This document shows positions 23,801-35,463 of a stretch of 64,000 nt of DNA, piece after piece. The stretch covers positions 3,348,001-3,412,000 of the forward strand of contig RCTD01000001.1 of NCBI GenBank assembly GCA_014898415.1, given 5' to 3'. This DNA is from Stromatinia cepivora. Its lineage: Eukaryota; Ascomycota; Leotiomycetes; Helotiales; Sclerotiniaceae. The translations under genes and the position numbers were made by a program. Each line of letters opens with the position of its first letter. Within the stretch, counting starts at the first letter, position 1. Under the pieces are notes generated by a model, which saw only the letters and a program-made list of their open reading frames with translations, ran no database searches and was not told the origin of the DNA.

Positions 23801-24716
23801 TTGCAAAATGCTAAACCATCTTTAAACACCTCCGCGGTGCTTCGCATACTCTACAAGATTCTTGAAATGTGATTAGAGGCACTTACCGCAACACTGCAGG
23901 AATCCACCAAACATCCGATAGATATAACGAGTAATTATTTTGTAGATTATCTTCAGTCTGCAGGTTCAAATGAGTAATTATCTCAAGATATTCTGATTCA
24001 ATCAAGACGGCAGGAATCTGATGTCATTTATAATAATCGCTGCCCTCAAACACACTCATGTGGGGGGGTTTCTTCTGCGTGAGAAAAGAAGTTGGAAAGC
24101 CTGATAAATGAATTGGAACGAAAGATGTTTGAGTTAAATAGGTAGGTATGAAATGACCTTGGAAATATATGAATTAAGCAGGCATGACGCCATAAGACGA
24201 TTATAGTGTTAGCAGAAGAGGTTAAGCTGTTCACCGTTTACAAACTTCGACGTGCTGTTTTTAAAAATAGATGGAATACATAAAAGTAGATTCCAGTGTT
24301 TCGAACTGATGCAAAATCAATACATTATTGGTGAATGCATGAGGCATGAGTTGGAACGTTAGATGAGCCATTTCCGTAGCAAGAACGATGAAGTAGGTAT
24401 TCAATTATGAAATGAAACAAGCAACAACATGAAACTGTTCTTTCAGTCTCAAACGACAATAGCATTGAATTTCTACCTTGTGAAAACATCGAGAGAATAA
24501 GAGCTGGATATATGAGTTAGATAGCACTAGATATCTGAACCTTCAAGCGGCCTGACGAGTAAAGAATCTAAAACCATCAGAGGATAAGTTTGGGTGTAAT
24601 GATGATGTAAAAAATTAGTACTTATTTGAAAAGTTGAGAGAACTACTGTAGATGTCAATTTTTCAGTAAAGTATCAATCTTAGAAACACCGGCCAGAAAG
24701 ACTTCATTTCTTCACT
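23801..24716. other. Degenerate spacer between P450 and HET remnants
   Basis: AT-rich sequence without supported genes. It could contain eroded N-terminal P450 sequence, but I could not identify any conserved block. Confidence 0.4.
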
Positions 24717-25330
24717 TTATACAACTATTCTGAGCACATACAAGGCACCCATCAGTATAAATGAAACCTCTCTCCAAGTAAAAATGCAACTTCCTACACA
24801 AGCCGTATTCTCGAAACCACGGGTTCTTATAAAATCGTAGAAGCAATTGCCAACGAAGATTCGTCCAAAAATTGGATTTCTGGAGGAGTGAGGTAATGGA
24901 GTGTCAAATATAACTGACTTGGTCATATTGCCCCCAAGATCTACATCCCATCAAAATTGATATCGTGAAGTACTCGTGTTGTGGCCATGTAGACATGATA
25001 AGCAGTGTCTTTAGCCATCTTAAAAGCTAGGTGCGCCTGGGCATTGTCTTTCCCCAGCCAAACAATCACTTGCAGTGACTGAGAATAAATCCGCTTCATC
25101 AATGACACCTGATGAGATCGCTCACTTGGATCGCGTTGATTCATGTATAATACATCAACCCAAACAAGAAGTTCTTCTCTAAGTAATCTCGGACGCTGAA
25201 GAGCGATCATAAGATTCCATGCCACTTATTTGTTCCGACCATTCGTGATGTTTTGAGCGGGTTCCGATTCACCATGTCCGCCCATAATAGAAATTGCGGC
25301 CCATTATCTGCGCCATGTTGACACGAGATG
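24717..25330 (-). pseudogene. HET-domain (heterokaryon incompatibility) gene fragment with nonsense and frameshift
   Basis: HET-domain proteins take part in fungal non-self recognition and programmed cell death after fusion of incompatible hyphae. On the minus strand 24941-25225 encodes the HET core: NLMIALQRPR, then LLVWVDVLYMNQRDPSERSH, QVSLMKRIYSQS and VIVWLGKDN, matching the usual order (WIDALCINQ-type motif, QV..M..IY, V.VWLG). The frame continues upstream into sequence resembling the preceding part of the domain, but only through a TAA at 25226-25228. Downstream, a stop at 24941 ends this frame, and the block resembling LL..PWF.R...QE of the domain appears in another frame (about 24770-24850). 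There is no full-length start and no C-terminal region. It is a dead copy and lies head to tail with the P450 remnant. Confidence 0.8.
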
Positions 25331-25938
25331 ATACAATTAAATCAAGAACGTATTAGGCATGATGAAGCCCACCGCTTGTCTGGTAATCCTCCAAACTGTT
25401 GCTGGATTAAGAGTGAATATGGCTTTGCTGCCTAGTATCAAGCTGATATACCATGGTATATATATTGCCGTCATTCTAGAACCAACCAAATGTAGCCTCA
25501 GCATCTTTGAAACAATACAATATCACCATGAATGTAGTCTGGATATCCAACCTATCCCCAATTCAAAAATGGTGCATTTCTCAAAGAATTGATGTATTAT
25601 ATTGGAGGCTATTTTGCAGTATTGATGCATGACATATTAACCTATCAAATTCAAAAGCATGAAGCCTGGAACTCAAAAGACGTTTAGGGACACTAGTGTC
25701 TCACACGCTAGAAATACACACTGAAAACTAGCGAAGCGCGTCATCCCGCCGCCAATTCGTCGCGACAACCAAATCGCAGAAGAAAAGTATAGTAAACAAT
25801 CGCTCATTTAGAGAAACATCACCGTCGCAACTACAATAATTCACCAACGCCCATACATCCTAGCCTAGCGCCTCTGCAAAAATCATCTAAAAGTCTCCTG
25901 CATCATCAATTACCGACCTAAGCGCAAAATCCACCACA
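25331..25938. promoter_or_regulatory. Upstream region of NNF1
   Basis: About 600 bases. The last 150 before the NNF1 ATG (25939) are typical of a fungal leader (CATC/CACC-rich). Nothing else was recognised. Confidence 0.4.
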
Positions 25939-26679
25939 ATGCCCTCCCCCACCTCCCCCTCCCCCTCACCACCCCCTCAAGCACCCATCCCACTCACTCC
26001 GGGACCGCGCGCCAGCCGTCTACACGACGTATATGAAAAATCGCTCGCCTCAGCCTTAAACACCATATCCTACCCAGCCTTCTCATCGTGTTTCCCCACC
26101 GTGGCGAGTAAGGCGCCGGAAGCCCTCAAAGCCGTACACGGCCAAATGGTATCACGATTACGACAATTCGCCATCGATGAATTCGAGATGATATTGCGGG
26201 AGCGGAGAGTGGTGGAGCGGTTAAATGGGTTAGAGGGCGTGATTGAGAGTGCGAGGAGGAGGAAGGCGAGGGGTGTGGATGCGGATGCTGAGGGGGGTGA
26301 TGGGGGTGTTGCGTTAGTATTCTATTCTTTGTCTCTATGCACCATTCCTAAAGCCCAGCGCACCATCTATGATTAAATCTAACTAACATCCCTTCATAGT
26401 CCCCACACACTCCCTGCGCCCTCTATCCTCGCAGCACATCTAACCCCAATCTACACAACGCAGCAATCGCAACTAAATGCCAAACTACAAACGACACAAT
26501 CTCAAAACGCGATATTAGCAGAAGAGATACGGAAACAAAGAGAGGAGATTGAGAGGCTTGTTAGAGGGGTAGAAGTGGTGGTTGAGGATTTGGATAGGGC
26601 GAATGGGGTTTTGGAACGGGAGGTGGATGGATTGGGGAGAGAGGCGTTGAAGGCAGAGGGGGTTTTGAGGGAGGTGTAG
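25939..26679 (+). CDS. NNF1: Nnf1-like kinetochore protein (MIND/Mis12 complex subunit)
   Basis: Nnf1 is one of four subunits of the Mis12/MIND complex, which links the centromeric inner kinetochore (CENP-C) to the Ndc80 complex. Exons 25939-26312 and 26400-26679 give 217 residues; the 87-nt intron has GTTAGT and CTAAC...CATAG, and joins in phase. After a Pro-rich start comes the conserved helical core (YEKSLASALNTISYPAF, then HGQMVSRLRQFAIDEFEMIL), then LPAPSILAAHLTPIY and a long coiled coil (QQSQLNAKLQTTQSQNAIL onward to LEREVDGLGREAL), the layout of fungal Nnf1 (about 200-230 residues). GC content is higher than in the neighbours. The assignment rests on family pattern; a database search would confirm it. 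Confidence 0.85.
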
Positions 26680-27154
26680 TGTTGGCAGGTTTACGAGGGC
26701 GTGGGATAACAACGGGAGTTTTGGGCGAGGTTTGGATTTATGGAAATGCATGGGAAACGGGGAGTTATGGATGGATTGGAGTTAAATGGATCTCGTGGCG
26801 TTTTGCAATTTCCATGAAAGCATTTGGTGTACACAGGTGTCACTCAAGAATGAGCTTCATCAAATCTCAGCCATTGAATAAGGAGGTATAAAGTTTTTAT
26901 ACTATATCGAAAGTCCATGCAAGCACGGATGGCGCACTATGTAAAAATACAAACAAACAAAGAAAGCAAGGCTCCAGAAACACCTCAATTCATATCCCAT
27001 ATTCCCGCCCTGGTATCTATAATATCTTTCCACTGTTCATCCAAAACCCAAAGATCTGTATATTGTACGCCCATTTGACCAATCCCGCATGAACCCCTCC
27101 AGTATTTCCCAAACCAACAAACGAAAAAAAAGAACTCCATGCCAATTCTATAAT
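26680..27154. other. Intergenic between convergent NNF1 and PH-domain gene
   Basis: About 475 bases of presumed 3' untranslated sequence from both convergent genes; no gene recognised. Confidence 0.5.
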
Positions 27155-28583
27155 TCAAGCCTTAACCAGCGTCCCATTATGATCTATTTTCCAACTCCCA
27201 CAATACTCCTCTCCATATTCCGGAGGTTCGCATCGCGTTAACGAACCGGTACTCCAATCCACAATCCATTGTTTGCCTTTCATGATTAGATAGTTTGATT
27301 TTCGAGGCGAGCGACTTGTGAGGATGGCCATGCATTTTTTGGCATATATCATATCGTATCGAGGAGACCATGCGTGTTCCGGACGCCATTTGCCGGTTTC
27401 GGGACAAAAGGAGTGGGAGGGGGTGGGGTTGGGAGTGCGACGATGTAGCATGCGGTGACGACGGGGTCGAGTACCTATGAGACCCATTGCTTGGAGGGCA
27501 TGAAGAGCGGCCTCGGCTTCGGTTATGCAATCTTCGGGTGTACGAGGTGTATGGGGTGGGCTTGGTCGAGATGTGGGTGGAGCTGTTGATGGGCGGGTGG
27601 TACCTCTTTCTTGGGGGTTGCTTGAAGTTGCGAGGTTGGGATAATGTGTTCGGATGAGTTCTTCCTGAGCTCGAATAAGGTCGTCGCTGACTGGTATGTC
27701 TCTTGCCTCCCTTCGTCTTCTTCGTCGTGAACGTGGAATGGATTGATCTCTTGGAATTTGTCGTTCATCAAGGGGCATAGAAAGGTCGATAGCTGTGAAA
27801 AGTGATTGAAGCCAGCTGACAAATGTTTCGATCTTGATGCAAGATAGAAGGAACTGATCTGCTTCTGCTCGAACCCGGATAACATAGTTTTTCCTAGCAG
27901 ATATTAGTATTTCCAACTAAGAGACAGTATCTGTGGACCTACTTCACATAATCCGCAGCTATGCCAACATCTGCATGCTGCAAATTATAGCTTCCCAATA
28001 AACTTCCGCGCTTCGTACCAACAGGCAAATCTGGTGTACCCTTTCTTTCCCCACACTCAAGACCAAATAGCCCCGGCCCTTTGCATTTGTGGAAGGTCAG
28101 AAGTGTCCCTTGTAATGTCGCCAACACTCGATACCAATTCCTATCCGAAGCCCTGTGTATTGCACCCTGTAGTTCCATTTTCCTCATAAATACATTTTCC
28201 ATACTGATCCCCGTAGAATATCCTGGAAGTGTCTCCCTACCTTCATCTTCTCGAGGTTGAATATTCAAACGGTTGCGCATATTTTGAGAACGAACCGAAG
28301 CATCGTAGGAAGGAGGAGAGTCGAGTAAAGGATCTACTATCGACGCTGAATCTGCTGGCTTATCCTCGATTTCGATTTCGATCTCCGGCTCTTGTTCCTG
28401 TTCCTCCTCTGGTTCTTCCTCAACTTCTGGTTCTTGTATTCGATCGGAAGACTCATTTTCTTGCTTGTAATATTCCTCCATGGAGACTCTCCTCGAACTC
28501 GAGATTGGTGCTATTTGAGAAGTAATTGTAATATCGTCCATGGTTACATGATTTCTGAAAAGTTCAGTACCGTTTGTACTCAT
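27155..28583 (-). CDS. Fungal PH-domain protein
   Basis: Exons on the minus strand are 27943-28583 and 27155-27893, giving 459 residues; the 49-nt intron is GTAGGT...TACTAAT...GCTAG and joins YVK to NYVIRV in frame. The N terminus is disordered with a Glu-rich stretch (residues 54-76) and a PPSY motif (about 90-93) of the type read by WW-domain proteins or Nedd4-class ligases. A pleckstrin-homology-like domain follows at about residues 128-255 (FMRKMELQGAIHRASDRNWY start, FVSWLQSLFTAIDLS closing helix). Then come a basic RSRRRRRREAR cluster and a Pro/Arg-rich C terminus with a conserved-looking end (ILTSRSPRKSNYLIMKGKQW). PH domains bind phosphoinositides or proteins at membranes; the specific role is unknown. 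No break in frame was seen. Confidence 0.85.
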
Positions 28584-30918
28584 GGCTTACGTTGTTAATG
28601 TGTCCCCTCAAGAAGATTAGATCGCGTTGTACAGGTATTGATGCTACATGATCATGATTCACAATATTTGTAACGCATACGGCAAAAGTGAATCTGAGAA
28701 CGTCTCGTATTGTTTGTTTCTGGTGAATAGGTAGGTTTCAATTGGTTTTTCCTGAGGTTAATTTGAGTGTTCGCACAGGAAAGGATTGAGGAAGAAGTAA
28801 TCAATCAATCTTACTCATGTCTTCCTTCCTTCCAAAACAGAAAAGGAGGTGATGTGATGTGATGTGATGAGATAACCAAAAAAAGGATACATATCCATAG
28901 TAACCAACATTGCCCGAGCCCAAACCTAATACTTGATGGAGTATGACTGCGACTGTATCTGGTTGTATCTTTCACTCTTGTGCTTTACATACGACGTGCA
29001 GTGATTAATCACATACCTACCATAATTGGATGTTGTGGGGGAAATGAAGGGTTCATGTTCAGGCTGAAAGTCACACTTTTGGCTTGTGTAATTTAAATGC
29101 TGATAGAACAAGTTTCTTAGGCAACGCCGGGACCTTTTAAATGTTCTACCCCCCGTACCAAGTTCAGCTACCATTGACATCAATCTATCCAACGCTACTA
29201 CAATTAATAACGTAGATCTTCAAATCTTTGATCGCTATGTGATCCTTCCTTACAAGATCGATAACTACTGGAGCTGTGTCGGCACATACAGTGGGAACTT
29301 ACCGTCGGTGTGAAGCTGGTGGCTGTACGAATCAATTCCTCGTACTTTTCCCAGCTCAAAGACTCCAACAAGACTCATCATTAATCACTACAAGTCAGGG
29401 TTCCGAATTGGAAAATAGATGCTCGGTCAAGCCTTGCGATTATAGCAGGCCATGTTGGCTGCGCAAATGGCTCTGGAGGAGTAAATCCTTGTTCTTACCA
29501 CTCAGGGCTTAGTACATGCTGTTCATCATGATAAAAGTCTACTAGATTTAATTTTCTGTTGCATCTCTCACTTCCTTGTCCTTCGACGTGGCTTTACTCT
29601 TAGTGGTTCAAGAGAGTTGGAAATGTTTTGTTGCATGTCTTACTTTTCTGATCCGAGGTCCTCGGCGTGGTTTTATATATGATTACAACCTAATACTCTA
29701 TCCGCGACCGAGGCTCTCCACTATTCTAACTGTTACCGCCTCTTTCTTGCACATCTCAGGATGTGATAGTGGAATCCGAGTGGATTGCTGGAAGAAGTTC
29801 ATGTTTCTAATTCTTTTTGTGGTTAAGGTGCCAATGGTACGCTGTTGATCTGGTCTGGTGGCTGAGAGCTTGAAAGGCTGTACACGATGGAGACTCATAC
29901 ATAGAGTGGAACCCATACAAGTATATCACTTCACATTGTCCTGAATCTGGACTTTTTGAGCCACTGGAGGCTCAGTAAATATCATTATCTTATTGCTTAG
30001 TATTGGGTGCCGTGGTTAGTATAGAGAGATAGCCATTCAATTGTGACATGAAGACCGTAGAGCTTTTTCCCTACTACCACGCGGAAGGATATCACGATAG
30101 TCATCTCCTATTCACCAAGCAAATCCCTCTCGTAAAGTAAATTCATGCCGCTTGCCATTGGATATATCCTGATTTGCATAATGATGCAAGACCAAAAGCA
30201 CTATTCCGTTTCCTCTTCTCGATAAACCCTTCGATCAAACCATAAACGATCAACCGAACGTTCAATCAATATAAAGATCCAAAGAGAGGACGCACATATA
30301 CGGTGAAAGCTTCCACCTGATTATGGCGAGGTAAGATTCTCGGAATGTCTGTAAGAAAAAAGATCTAAGATGAGAATTAATGATCTTCCTTGATATGAAT
30401 TAAATTAAAGGGCCGTTGACTCAAATATAAATGAACCGTGTATAATAACTGTGGCAATCCTAAATTATGATAAATATTGTCCAAACATTATACTTATAAA
30501 GTATTTGACAGGTGAATGGGGAAATGACATTGTTCCTGGCATCCAACTTATTATTTCAGTAAGTAGGTGTACGGAGTACTCAAGGAGTATCTAGTACACA
30601 TAATCATTTTGGACAATTGAAACACCCTGTGGCAAATATAAAAATGGACGAGCTCGCCGGGAGCTCACAACTGTGGGGAAGCTTAGGTAACTTAACAGAA
30701 ACATCAGAACCTCATCAACTATTCATAAACTTTTACTAGCACGACTCGCTATCAATGACAGTTCAGCATATGCAATGCCGCAATGAAATATAAGCAATGC
30801 TTAATGGTATCATATCACCTTCCAATCACGTGTCAGTGTTAACCTCAATGCATATCAGATTTTCTACATATTCTCTTCATTTTCCATTGTCAAACATCCA
30901 CACCAATAACCTTTAAAT
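28584..30918. other. 2.3-kb gene-poor region
   Basis: Contains a (GATGT)n run at about 28848-28870 upstream of the PH gene. No frame with recognisable protein similarity was found; several 60-90-codon frames on both strands lack coding character. It may include decayed sequence. The last part (about 30750-30918) would be the promoter of the FAD-oxidase remnant. Confidence 0.45.
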
Positions 30919-32990
30919 ATGCTGTTATCATTATCTTTTGTTATCTTTGTCTTATGCGTATCTATCTCATGGTGGTGCATTCAGCAAAAGCGATGGAATT
31001 TCTGGGCAATACAGTTCAAATCCGCAAGAGAGATGCTATACAGTAGAATCTGGCTATAAGGGACTACATTATAAGGGATAACTCTTTATATAAAACAAAT
31101 TTTTTAATTATATTGATTTTATATAATATTTTTCAATTTATAAAGGATTTTTAATTTATAAAGGATTATAGTATTAATTTTATCGAATCCTATATAAAAA
31201 TTTTAATCAAGAATAAAATTTAATAAGAAAAGATCTAAGTATCGATTCATTATATAATAATTTCACTAATCACATAAGAAATTTATTAATTATATAATAA
31301 TTTTCATAAAATTGGAACTAAAGTGGGGCTAAAATTTAAGGTTCGCTACATAAATTTTGTAGATGCCTTAAAACTTTATATAGATATACGGGATTCCTCT
31401 TTATACGTGATTCGATTGGTCGAATTTTTCGGTCCCTTATAGTCAGGTTCTACTGTAATACTGTAAGTTGATCTTAACGAGCATGAATTGACCAATGCTA
31501 ATTCTTCAGCGTCGCTTGCTTTCTCGAACTCTCGAAGGCAGGGTTTCTTTCCCTGGCGGTGCAGTATATGAATTTGAGCAATTGTATTGGTCATTGCAAC
31601 AAGCCGAAGTGCAACCTACATGTCGAGTGACGCCGATATCTGCCGAGGATGTCTCCACCACTTTACAAGTACTCAAATCCCAATTCGCTGTCAAGGGTGG
31701 TGGGCACGCATGTTTTGCAGGTGCATCAAATATTGAGAATGCTGTCGTGATAGATCTAAGCAATCTGAATCAAGTCAAAATCTCGAGTAATAAAACTGAA
31801 GTGTCCGTTGGGGCAGGAACCCAATGGTCCAATCTCTATCCATTGATGGACGCTGCGAAGATCGGACTTGTAGGCGGCAGATTTGTTGGTATTGGAGTTG
31901 GAGGTCTAACACTTGGAGGTGGAATATCTTTTCATTCTGGACGGTACGGGTTTGCTTGCGATAATGTTAATAACTATCAAGTATATCTTCGTCCTTATTT
32001 TAATATTTGGAAACTTACATAAAGTGATAGGTAGTTCTTGCCAATGGTTCTATTCGGGATATCAACCGAGCATCGCACCCAGATCTGTATTGGGCACTAA
32101 GGGGAGGTGGGAACAACTTTGGCATCGTGACAAGATTTGATCTGACTTCGTTCGAGCAGGGTGATATGTGGGGCGGAACGACGATTTCAAACGCAACAGA
32201 ACTTCCTAATGCAATTGAGCCTTGGTCAACTTCAACATCAATCATGCATATCTACCTTCGGCAAGGACCACACTCGTCAGTGCTACGTTGGATCATGGGA
32301 AATCACTCAGCAACCCTCCTATTTTCAGCAATTTTACGAACCTTGCGTCGTTGATTAATTCAACGGCAGCAACGCAACCACCCGGACTTAGGGAAACATA
32401 TTGGACACTGACCATACTCAATAACGACTTAATGAATGATATCTGCAAGATCTTCGATCAAGAAGTCCAAAACATTACTAATGCGATGAATGTAATACCT
32501 GCCATTGTTTTTCAACCAATTTCCGAGCCTATAATCTCACACTTTAGCAAGAATGGAGGGAATGCACTTGGTATAACGACCGAGGATGGTCCTTCAATCC
32601 GTAAGTTATTATCTCAGAACCTCAGTAATCTTACATTGATAAGTATAATATGATGACAATTAAATGACTCTAGTCATCAACATCGCAATCCAATGGACCA
32701 ACATCACAGATGATTCAAGGATCATAAGGTTTGCCGAAAACGTCGTTGCGCGGTCCACTGCTTTGGCAAAAGAACGAAATTTGTGGCATAGCTTTCTGTA
32801 CCAGAATTATGCAGCGCTTCAGCAGAATGTATTTCCCGGCTATGGAAAAAAAGAACCATGAAAGGTTGATTGAGATCTCGAAGAAATATGGTATGTTAGG
32901 CTGCTAATATCGATGTGGCTGCTTCTATTCATTACAGGGACACGTTAATACCAGCCGTCTAGTAGTGTCATGTGCTTTCCACGTGGTTAT
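30919..32990 (+). pseudogene. Berberine-bridge-type FAD-linked oxidase, broken and MITE-interrupted
   Basis: BBE-like oxidases are secreted flavoenzymes (FAD-binding PCMH fold) acting on sugars, alkaloids or secondary metabolites. At 30919 an ATG opens a signal-peptide-like frame (MLLSLSFVIFVLCVSIS). A transposon-like insert fills 31041-31455, followed six bases later by an intron (GTAAGT at 31462, TTCAG at about 31509). Then the FAD domain runs: RVSFPGGAVYEFEQLYW, PISAEDVSTTLQVL, VKGGGHACFAGASN, GVGGLTLGGGISF; an intron at about 31981-32030; then VVLANGSIRDINRAS, DLYWALRGGGNNFGIVT. Frame breaks: one base lost at about 32218-32222 (between NAIE and VNFNIN) and one A gained in the A7 run at 32846-32852 (before the BBE C terminus). 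Intermediate residues near 32290 also appear missing. An intron at about 32600-32674 separates the last blocks. The C-terminal substrate-binding end is absent or abnormal. It is clearly non-functional. Confidence 0.85.
31041..31455. mobile_element. 415-bp MITE with TA target duplication (Tc1/mariner-like)
   Basis: The ends are inverted repeats of 24 bases: CAGTAGAATCTGGCTATAAG at 31041 onward and, on the opposite strand, CAGTAGAACCTGACTATAAG from 31455 inward (two mismatches over 24). TA dinucleotides flank both sides (31039-31040 and 31456-31457), the target duplication of Tc1/mariner/pogo transposons. The interior is AT-rich and has no transposase frame, so it is a non-autonomous element. 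It sits within the 5' part of the FAD-oxidase remnant, next to a splice donor. Confidence 0.9.
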
Positions 32991-33561
32991 TCAGGCTATT
33001 ATTCCTATCGTGGGTGTCTTTTAATAATAACTGTGAGGTATTATTAATTTTTGGATAGAGTGCCCCTGGACAATCTTGCGAAATATAAAATATAAAATTT
33101 CAAAAATTTCAATCCGCATACCCGAATGTACTCGGGCTCCGAAATGCGTCCTTTTTATAAAGCATATTATTTTCATTCAACACTCTGCGAGTCAGCAGAT
33201 CATCCGTATCGGGGAATTGTTCATCCTCGGGCCAAGATTTCTTATCAGATGTAAGGTTCTACCCCTGTATTCGGGTGATTTCGATCAATCTGATAACAAA
33301 ACGCCTGATTGCGGGGACATTTCCACAACTTCCAAATCTCTTCATTGGAAAATATGATCAAACCCATCAGCATTAGTGAGGCGAAGTCGTGTTCACGTTG
33401 GTCATAGAATACTACAAGTCGTAGCAATAAAACTCTATAAAGAAGATAGGATAAACTTAAAATGGAGGACGTTTTTCGCTCTCACTTTGACCTAACTTCA
33501 CGAATATCTTATTTTCCTATCACCTCAGCTTTACCTCAATCTCTGAGGATATACTTCGGCT
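32991..33561. promoter_or_regulatory. Intergenic/upstream region of the MFS transporter
   Basis: About 570 bases between the end of the oxidase remnant and the transporter ATG at 33562; a leader-like CACCTCAGCTTTACCTC stretch precedes the start. No gene was recognised. Confidence 0.4.
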
Positions 33562-35463
33562 ATGTCAAGTGATCATATAGTTGAGAGTGTGTATCCAACC
33601 TCGGTTACGCCGTCAATGGATCGCGATACTAAGGAGAAAGATGAAATCGTCGTATCAGCAGCATCTGCCAGCGATAATGAGGAAAATTCATCGGCTATCA
33701 CCAATGATGGACGTCCCACTGGGAATGATATACCTTTGAAATGGAAACTGGCTTCAATTCTCTTGGTTTCAATGATTGGTTTTGGCTCACATTGGAGTTC
33801 TGGTATAACAGGAGCGATGAAGTCAACAATCAAGAAGGAGATGAAGATTAACAATAAGCAGTATGCTTTATTAAGTGCCAGTCAAGATTTTATGGTCACA
33901 GCTTTAATGCTAGTGAGTGGTGTCGTTACCGATAGAATTGGAGGAGCGGGTACGAAAATCAAGACTGTCATTCTCTTTAACGAATTACTCACGATTTTCA
34001 GGGGCAATCTTTTACGGCAACATCATCTTTACTATTGGATCAATTCTCATCGCCGGAGCTGCCCAAACTAGAAACTATCAGTTTATGATTGGTGGTACAA
34101 TTGTTCAAGCTTTCGGAGATATTGCCACTCAAGTTGCACAGTATGTAGAAGTTCTCATTCGATCAATGAAAATCTCTAACATGTCTATAAAGATACAAAG
34201 TCTTTTCTTCGTGGTTCGCGCCCAATCATGGATTCGCTTCGACTCTTGCACTTGAATTGGGAATTGGTAAAATTGGTGCATTTGTTGGTAAATCCTCGGC
34301 AAATATTATTTCTAAAAATACCGGGAATTTCGCAAATGTGTATTGGGTCTCAGTAGCCATGAATCTCTTCTGTAACCTGATGACTCTTGGCTTTTACATC
34401 TTTACTCGTTATGCCAACAAGAAGTTTCCATCTACGGCCGATCCAGCTACTGGCGAAAAGCTTACAGAAGGCAACAAAAGATTTGAACTGCGCAAAGTTC
34501 TTGAATTACCTTGGACATTCTGGGTGGTTTTGGCCTTTTCACTGTTTGAGACATCGACTGCTAATCTTTTTACTAACAATGCTACGGAGATGGCTGAGCA
34601 AAGATTAGGTGTATCATCTGTGCGAGCCGGGTGGTACACAGCGGCTGTTCAATACGGTGGTAAGGACCACAAAACATTCCGAAATCTAGTAGAACGAACG
34701 ATACTAATCTTCCAGGGTTCTTCTTCGTTCCTCTCATTGGAATATTTGTCGATATATGGGGAAATAGAATCACTCTTTGTAAGCATGAACACCCTCCTTC
34801 CTCCTATACCTCACGCTTACATGCTCAGTTGCCCTCATGGGACTCACTGTCTTAACATCAATGAGTATTGTAAACTGGGCTCCCACAATCTACGGTACCG
34901 ATGCCGCATTCGGGATTTACGCGTTTGCATATTGCTTCGGGCCAACTTTAATCATCGACAGTATCCGAACATCAATGTGGCACCAATCCGTCTTCGGTTC
35001 CGCAGTTGCTCTCAAACTCACTCTAAATAACGCGTAAGTCCCTTCCATTCCCTTCTCTCCATCCATCCACCCATACACCCATCAACAAACCCCTCGCTAA
35101 TTAAAAAACAGCATGAGTATCATCGCCAACATAGTAGCCGGCGTAATCCAAGACGCCGACCACAACTCCTACAACAAAGTCACGAATCTGTACGTCGCCC
35201 TCTCGGCTGGCGCAGCCTTCGTCGCGCTCCTCATGATCGCACTCTCGTATTTCTGTATCGATTTTCAAATCTTACAGTGGACGCGCAAACAGAGGGTGGC
35301 GAATGGTCGGCTGATTAATGAGCGGAAAGATCGCTTTTATAAGGAGAATGGGGGGAGGAATCGTAGGGTTTCGAAGTGCTGTTTTGCGGGGTTGGTGCTG
35401 TTGGTTTTGGGGTCTTGGTCGGCGTATTTTTGGGGCGTGGCGACGGGTCATAATAATGGGTAG
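33562..35463 (+). CDS. MFS transporter (MFSD1-like), six exons
   Basis: Exons 33562-33949, 34002-34140, 34193-34659, 34716-34778, 34829-35033 and 35112-35463 keep one frame and give 537 residues; all five introns are 50-80 nt with GT...AG. After a charged cytosolic N terminus (about 65 residues) come about 12 predicted membrane segments. Landmarks include LASILLVSMIGFGSHW (TM1), GVVTDRIGG (the usual motif A loop D-R-x-G), GTIVQAFGDIATQVAQY, FAPNHGFASTLALELGIG, GKIGAFVGKSSANIISK, FFFVPLIGIFVDIWGNR and a C-terminal basic tail with a last hydrophobic helix. The overall layout resembles the MFSD1-like branch of the major facilitator superfamily found in fungi, whose human member exports dipeptides from lysosomes; the substrate here is unknown. 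Directly downstream of a broken oxidase, but itself intact. Confidence 0.88.

Noticed and set aside
28926..29192. Minus-strand 88-codon open frame
   Set aside because: Composition and lack of any motif do not distinguish it from chance in AT-rich spacer.
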